Origin: an uncultured Acidobacteriota bacterium
GTDB lineage: Bacteria; Acidobacteriota; Terriglobia; Bryobacterales; Bryobacteraceae
NCBI GenBank assembly: GCA_902825945.1
Contig: CADECY010000082.1
Coordinates: 1-43,281 of the forward strand
Direction of reading: 5' to 3'
DNA: 43,281 bases
The notes beneath the pieces were generated by a model that saw only the letters and a program-made list of their open reading frames with translations, was not told the DNA's origin and did no database searches. Positions 39,437 to 43,281 of the stretch are shown piece after piece. Numbering within the stretch: the stretch's first letter is position 1; each line of letters starts with the position of its first letter. The position numbers and the translations under genes were made by a program.

Positions 39437-42217
39437 TCAGCGGACCGTGACGCTTCGGAGCACAGGCGTGTTGGCATCGTCTGGACTCACCAGCATCGCC
39501 TTGAACTGAAGCCACCGGCCATCCGCGGTTTGGAGCGGACCGGGTCGCGAATAGACGCTATCCGGACCCGACGCGCCCTTCCACTCGGCCGATTCTAATT
39601 CTTTCTGCGTCCGGGCGGTGCGCACCTGGAACTCGACTCTCGTCCGGAACGGCGTCTCGGCCTTCCACGAGATCGAGGACCACGCGGACCCATCGCCTTC
39701 GATGGGCGCGGAGATGTAATCGTATCGATCGGTGCGATCATGCACGTTGCCGATGTCGGTGAGGTTGAAAAGATGCGGACCCTTTCCAGGAATGAGGAGC
39801 CTCCGGCGAGGAGAGAAGCCATCGGGGCCGCCCCAGTAGAGATACGAATCATTGCGGTGGTTGCCGTCCTTCGAGTGGCACGCAAACAACAGATCCTTGT
39901 GACCGTCACGATTGAAGTCGGCGGCGATTACGCCGGAACCGGAGTTGGTCTCGATCCGCGTTGGACTCGACGGATCGAACCCTCGCGGCCCGTTCCAGAA
40001 AATGTACGAAGGGTTGGCTCGCGTGCTCCCGGCATGGTAGCTGGTCAGCACGAGGTCGAGCCAGCCGTCGCGATTGAGGTCCGCCACTGCGGCATCCTCG
40101 TTGCCGGTCGATGGCAGTGTGAGCCGCCGCGACACATCGTAGCCGTCCTTGCTGCCCCAGTAGACATACGTTCCCGCTTCCGGAGATCCACCGAACGATC
40201 GAGGCTTGCCCGGCGGTGGATTCTTCGACCACAAGTTGCAGATCACGATGTCGAGGTAGCCGTCACGGTTCAGGTCGGCAACGCGCGTGGAGATTGCCAC
40301 CTCCGATGGAAGGACGGTGCGGCGCTGATTGTCGAAGCCGGAGGCGCTGTTCCAGAGGATGACCACGCGGTTGTCCGTCGTGGTGAAGATGATGTCGAGC
40401 CACTGATCGCGGTTCAGATCGGCAACGGCGTGGAAGCGCAGTTCGCCGATGCGAAACAGAAAACGGCGGTCAGCGGAGAAGCCCTTCGAGCTGCCCCAGT
40501 ACAGGCTCACTTCGTCCTTGGCTGGAGACCACTGGCTGGTCGCGATATCGAGGTGCCCGTCACGATTGAAGTCCGCGATCTGCGCGGAAAATGCATTGTC
40601 CTTGCTGAGTACGGTGTGGCGCTTCGGATCGAAGCGGCCCTCGGCGGATCCCCAGTAGATGAGTTGCGGCGACCCCGGGAAATAGAGATCCGGGAATCCG
40701 TCGGCATTCAGGTCCGCCGCGGAATACGCATTCACGTTGTGCGCCGGCAAAGCGAGACGGCGCGCCGCGGAGTACTCGCCCTTCGGATTTCCCCAGTAGA
40801 TCCACGAATCGAGAGGGTCGCGATCGATGCCATCGATCTTGTTGAGAAATGCCAGGTCCGGTTCGCCATCGCGATCGAAGTCGGCAGCAATCACTCCGCT
40901 TGCGCCGTGCGTGGGAAGGGCGGTCCGGCGCGCGGGCGAGAACGAACCTCCGTTGTTCAGGTACACCCATGAATCCGTGTCATGCGACGCGCCGCTCGAG
41001 AAGTTCGCGACGGCCAAGTCCGTCCGCCCGTCCTTGTCGAAGTCGGCGGCCGCCAGATGCGTCGCGTGCCGCGAAGGAAGTTCTGCGCGCCGTTCGGACG
41101 AGAACCCCTGCGGCGAATTCCAGTAGACATAAGAAGCCGGACCCGAGTGATTCGCGAATGCGATGTCGGCGAGCCCGTCTCCATTCAGATCGGCCGTGAG
41201 CGCGTGGCGTGCGCCTTTCGTTGGCAGCGCCGTGCGCGCGGTAACGGAGAATCCCTTGGCCGAACCCCAGTAGACGAACGAGTCGATCGCGTCGGTATCG
41301 ACGATGTTGTACATGCCGAGTTCCCGCGTCTTCAGTCGAAAGCTGTTCGCCAGAACCAGGTCCGGAAAGCGGTCGCCATTCAGGTCGCGCACGTCGACCG
41401 AGGAACTGCGCTCTCCCGGGAGATTCGTCACTCGGCTCTCGTCGAACCGGCCCTCGCGCGCTCCCCAATGGATCGATACTCCTCCCTGGCCGGGGTCGTT
41501 TCCTTCGTTGGCGAAGATCAGGTCCGGGAAACCGTCCCGGTCGAGATCGGCAATCTTCACATCGCGTGAGTTGATCGTCTTCACCGCCGTCCGGCGGTCG
41601 GGCGAGAGCCCGCTTTTCGATCCCCAGTAGATGAACGACTTCTGGAATGCATCCACGCTGACGTGATAGGAGAGCCCGCTGTTGGCGAACACGAGGTCGG
41701 CGAAGCCGTCGCCGTTCAGGTCGCCCGCGGCAACTGCCTCGGCGCCCTGCGTGGGCAGTTCCGAACGGCGCGACCGGTGGAACCCTCGAGCGCCGCCCCA
41801 GTAGACATAGGAGTTCAACTCGGTCTTGGTACCGTCGAACCGGTTGGCCACGATCAGTTCGGGATATCCGTCGCCGTTGAGGTCAGCCGCGATGGCTCCC
41901 TCCGCGCCTTCGGTAGGTAGCGGCGTCTTGCGTCTGGCGTCGAATCCGCGTTTACCCCAGTACAGGAACAGATCGAGCTTCTCGTTATGCTCGTGCGTGT
42001 TGGCGAAGACGAGGTCCACCGATCCATCCCGATTCAGGTCGCGGACATTGATGAGGCGGATGCCGCCATCCGCCGCCACGTAGGTATTGGCGCCGCCGTC
42101 ACGTAACGTGCCGCGCCTCCAGTCGTTCGCGGTGGAGATGGTGAGGCCCTTTTGCGCCTGCGGCAGCAGAACTCCGCTCGCGGCGACAAGAAAAATCAAG
42201 CCCAATCGCTTCGACAT
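39437..42217 (-). CDS. Secreted FG-GAP/VCBS repeat protein, large (926 aa)
   Basis: Signal peptide MSKRLGLIFLVAASGVLLPQ. Then well over ten propeller-type repeats, each with a calcium loop DLNGDGxxDLVFAN followed by a YWG strand (DLNRDGSVDLVFANTH, DLNGDGYPELIVANR, DLDRDGFPDLIFANEG, DFDKDGRTDLAVANFS, DFNRDGHLDIATSQW, DLNRDGWLDLVLTSYH). A C-terminal beta domain carries FQVRTARTQKELESAEWKG. It is predicted to be cell-surface or secreted, binding Ca2+ and a polymer. The start at 42217 is preferred over GTG at 42241, which would remove the clean signal sequence. TAAAAT ends 8 nt before the ATG. It heads the 42217-37283 run. Confidence 0.86.
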   Translation of the reverse strand: MSKRLGLIFLVAASGVLLPQAQKGLTISTANDWRRGTLRDGGANTYVAADGGIRLINVRDLNRDGSVDLVFANTHEHNEKLDLFLYWGKRGFDARRKTPLPTEGAEGAIAADLNGDGYPELIVANRFDGTKTELNSYVYWGGARGFHRSRRSELPTQGAEAVAAGDLNGDGFADLVFANSGLSYHVSVDAFQKSFIYWGSKSGLSPDRRTAVKTINSRDVKIADLDRDGFPDLIFANEGNDPGQGGVSIHWGAREGRFDESRVTNLPGERSSSVDVRDLNGDRFPDLVLANSFRLKTRELGMYNIVDTDAIDSFVYWGSAKGFSVTARTALPTKGARHALTADLNGDGLADIAFANHSGPASYVYWNSPQGFSSERRAELPSRHATHLAAADFDKDGRTDLAVANFSSGASHDTDSWVYLNNGGSFSPARRTALPTHGASGVIAADFDRDGEPDLAFLNKIDGIDRDPLDSWIYWGNPKGEYSAARRLALPAHNVNAYSAADLNADGFPDLYFPGSPQLIYWGSAEGRFDPKRHTVLSKDNAFSAQIADFNRDGHLDIATSQWSPAKDEVSLYWGSSKGFSADRRFLFRIGELRFHAVADLNRDQWLDIIFTTTDNRVVILWNSASGFDNQRRTVLPSEVAISTRVADLNRDGYLDIVICNLWSKNPPPGKPRSFGGSPEAGTYVYWGSKDGYDVSRRLTLPSTGNEDAAVADLNRDGWLDLVLTSYHAGSTRANPSYIFWNGPRGFDPSSPTRIETNSGSGVIAADFNRDGHKDLLFACHSKDGNHRNDSYLYWGGPDGFSPRRRLLIPGKGPHLFNLTDIGNVHDRTDRYDYISAPIEGDGSAWSSISWKAETPFRTRVEFQVRTARTQKELESAEWKGASGPDSVYSRPGPLQTADGRWLQFKAMLVSPDDANTPVLRSVTVR

Positions 42218-42225
42218 CAGGTTGC

Positions 42226-42261
42226 ATTTTACTAGAAGCACGCCGATCGACTGCCGGTCAA
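42226..42261 (-). promoter_or_regulatory. Candidate promoter of the large VCBS gene
   Basis: On the minus strand, TAAAAT at 42231-42226 lies 8 nt before the ATG. This repeats the arrangement at the other VCBS gene and again implies an almost leaderless mRNA. TTGACC at 42261-42256 is present, but its spacing (24 nt) is too long to pair with TAAAAT. Confidence 0.4.
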
Positions 42262-42485
42262 CTTCAGGCAGAATCGGGTCCTGCGTACTTCGCCGTTACG
42301 GTCCTTGCGGTTTGGGTTGCAGGGCTAGCGATCGCAGGCGATCGACACTGCTCGCTTGTCGACTTTCTTCAGCGCTTCTTCTGGCGGGAGTCCAAGAACC
42401 GGACTCGAGATTTCATTCAAGACATTTCAAGACCAACAAGGGACCAGCCTGGGTGCACTGGCCAGCCTGCTGATCGAGATCTACA
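42232..42485. other. Junction region between the VCBS gene and the PRTRC remnant
   Basis: About 250 nt with no gene I can name. A plus-strand frame (near 42440-42500) reads ASLLIEIYIGTFTR, which could be the shifted N-terminus of the PRTRC protein B gene that follows. It would need one or two frameshifts to join, so it is noted but not called. Confidence 0.4.
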
Positions 42486-43220
42486 TTGGCACGTTCACGC
42501 GAACTTCTTCTTCCTCTCTGCGCGGCTCGGCCTCGGACTCAAGATGCTGCTGGGCTGCCCGCAATCCTGGTCTACAGCGGCGGCCACCTAGCCAACGGCG
42601 CCTTCGCTTCATGGCACGAAGTCTGTGCGACGAAGACGGACGCACCGCGACTCGGACCAGCCACGGCGTTATCAACGGCGTTCCTCCGCGAGCTGTCCCA
42701 TGGGCTCGGCGCGATGACCCGGCCTTAGATCCTTCCGGAGAACGTGCTCGTTCGCACGCCCGAGATGCTGATCTGGTGGACGCCCGCGCAGCATCGCAGG
42801 ATGTTCTTCACGCCCGCAGACTTCCTCGACGCCGTGAGCGGACAGACGTTCCCGCAACCGCCGCTGGTCTTCAAGGTCACCAGAACGGAACTCTGGATTC
42901 GTGCCCTCTCCACGAATCGGCGCCCCAGCGGCGACACGCCGCTCTCGGTGGCGCCCCACTACAACGTGAACACTGAGGGCCTCGTTTGCCAAGGCTCGAT
43001 GCGAGCACCTGCCCACGCAACCGTTGCGTCGATCCCGGAATGGGAGAAGGCCTTCTTCGACTCCGAGTTCACCCACATCTATGGAGGCGGGCACTTCACA
43101 AAGCACCCTGGCGGCCTACCCAGCTTGTGGACCCACCTCGCGAGAGCCGCCCGATTCCCAACGAGCATGCTCGTTTCTGCGAAGGAAACCCTCGCGCACT
43201 TCGCAGAGCGGACGCCATGA
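42486..43220 (+). pseudogene. PRTRC system protein B (Prok-E2 family D), interrupted by an in-frame TAG
   Basis: The frame reads LPAILVYSGGHLANGAFASW and LGPATALSTAFLRELSHG, then TAG at 42726-42728, and resumes in the same frame with ILPENVLVRTPEMLIWWTPA, FKVTRTELWIRALSTNRRP, APHYNVNTEGLVCQGSMR and FFDSEFTHIYGGGHFTKHPG. These are diagnostic of PRTRC protein B, a ubiquitin-conjugating-enzyme-like component of the ParB-Related, ThiF-Related Cassette, usually carried on plasmids and integrative elements. The Cys in GLVCQGS is preserved. The first 30 residues are degraded, or begin at an unclear TTG at 42486. A separate protein could restart at GTG 42744. Its stop overlaps the next start (ATGA), as expected in an intact cassette. 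Confidence 0.82.
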
Positions 43221-43281
43221 CTCACCACATCCCCGCGCATCTCCTCCGGCGTGACGTGATCAAAGTCGCCGTGATCGGATG
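43217..43281 (+). CDS. PRTRC system ThiF-family protein, 5' end only
   Basis: An ATG overlapping the protein B stop (ATGA) opens MTHHIPAHLLRRDVIKVAVI followed by Gly and the start of a Cys codon at the window edge. This is the beginning of the ATP-binding Rossmann motif (VAVIGCGG) of E1-like ThiF proteins, in the position it occupies in PRTRC cassettes. The rest lies beyond the window. E1-like and E2-like PRTRC proteins are thought to form a ubiquitin-like modification system linked to mobile elements. Confidence 0.75.
   Translation, partial: MTHHIPAHLLRRDVIKVAVIG

Noticed and set aside
37697..39598. 633-codon plus-strand frame opposite paralogue 4
   Set aside because: Antisense shadow; no start context and no domain.
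39437..42217. Regular repeats considered as a CRISPR or tandem-repeat array
   Set aside because: The periodicity is coding: degenerate FG-GAP/VCBS calcium loops with variable spacing.

Overview
The window is GC-rich bacterial DNA that looks like a member of the Acidobacteriota, probably of the Bryobacterales/Solibacter type. Four things point there: Oar-like TonB-dependent receptors with an N-terminal carboxypeptidase-regulatory domain, a sigma70-ECF gene joined to a Ser/Thr kinase with a TolB-like propeller, many Tat-exported Gfo/Idh/MocA oxidoreductases and related enzymes, and long FG-GAP/VCBS proteins. This assignment rests on gene content only. No tRNA, rRNA, CRISPR array or intact transposase was seen.

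Layout. (1) 1-1734: an RHH antitoxin, a 5' stub of its PIN toxin, and a phage-type terminase large-subunit gene killed by three in-frame stops. (2) 1866-6977 (+): a secreted VCBS protein, an MFS transporter and three tandem TlpA-like thioredoxins. (3) 7258-29159 (-): fifteen genes all on one strand. They encode a DJ-1/PfpI protein, aldo/keto reductase, amidohydrolase, an internally duplicated 836-aa protein, two TIM-barrel hydrolase-like proteins, a Gfo/Idh/MocA protein, a beta-propeller glycosidase-like protein, a TonB receptor, an AbgT-family transporter, a creatininase-family hydrolase, an enolase-superfamily enzyme, a third TIM-barrel protein, a second Gfo/Idh/MocA protein and a secreted ferredoxin-reductase-like flavoprotein. 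(4) 29490-30778: a truncated TonB receptor fused tail-to-tail to a decayed alpha/beta hydrolase. (5) 30856-36942: a TPR protein and a di-heme cytochrome c peroxidase-like protein (-), divergent from an ECF sigma factor and a receptor kinase (+). (6) 37283-42217 (-): a second VCBS protein, a fourth TIM-barrel paralogue and a YhcH/YiaL-family protein. (7) 42486-43281 (+): a PRTRC-system protein B gene with an in-frame amber codon, overlapping the start of the PRTRC ThiF-like gene.

How the parts may work together (inference). Region 3 resembles a scavenging locus for a carbohydrate or sugar-acid/amide compound. The TonB receptor would bring substrate into the periplasm, Tat/Sec-exported hydrolases and Rossmann-fold oxidoreductases would process it there, and the AbgT and MFS carriers would finish uptake. 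Starts and stops from 12123 down to 8100 overlap by 4 nt (ATGA/TTGA), so the distal genes are probably translationally coupled. Four paralogues of one poorly characterised Tat-exported TIM-barrel family lie in regions 3 and 6, which is the strongest hint of a specialised, little-described system. The whole metabolic block sits between two decaying mobile-element fragments (terminase on the left, PRTRC on the right).
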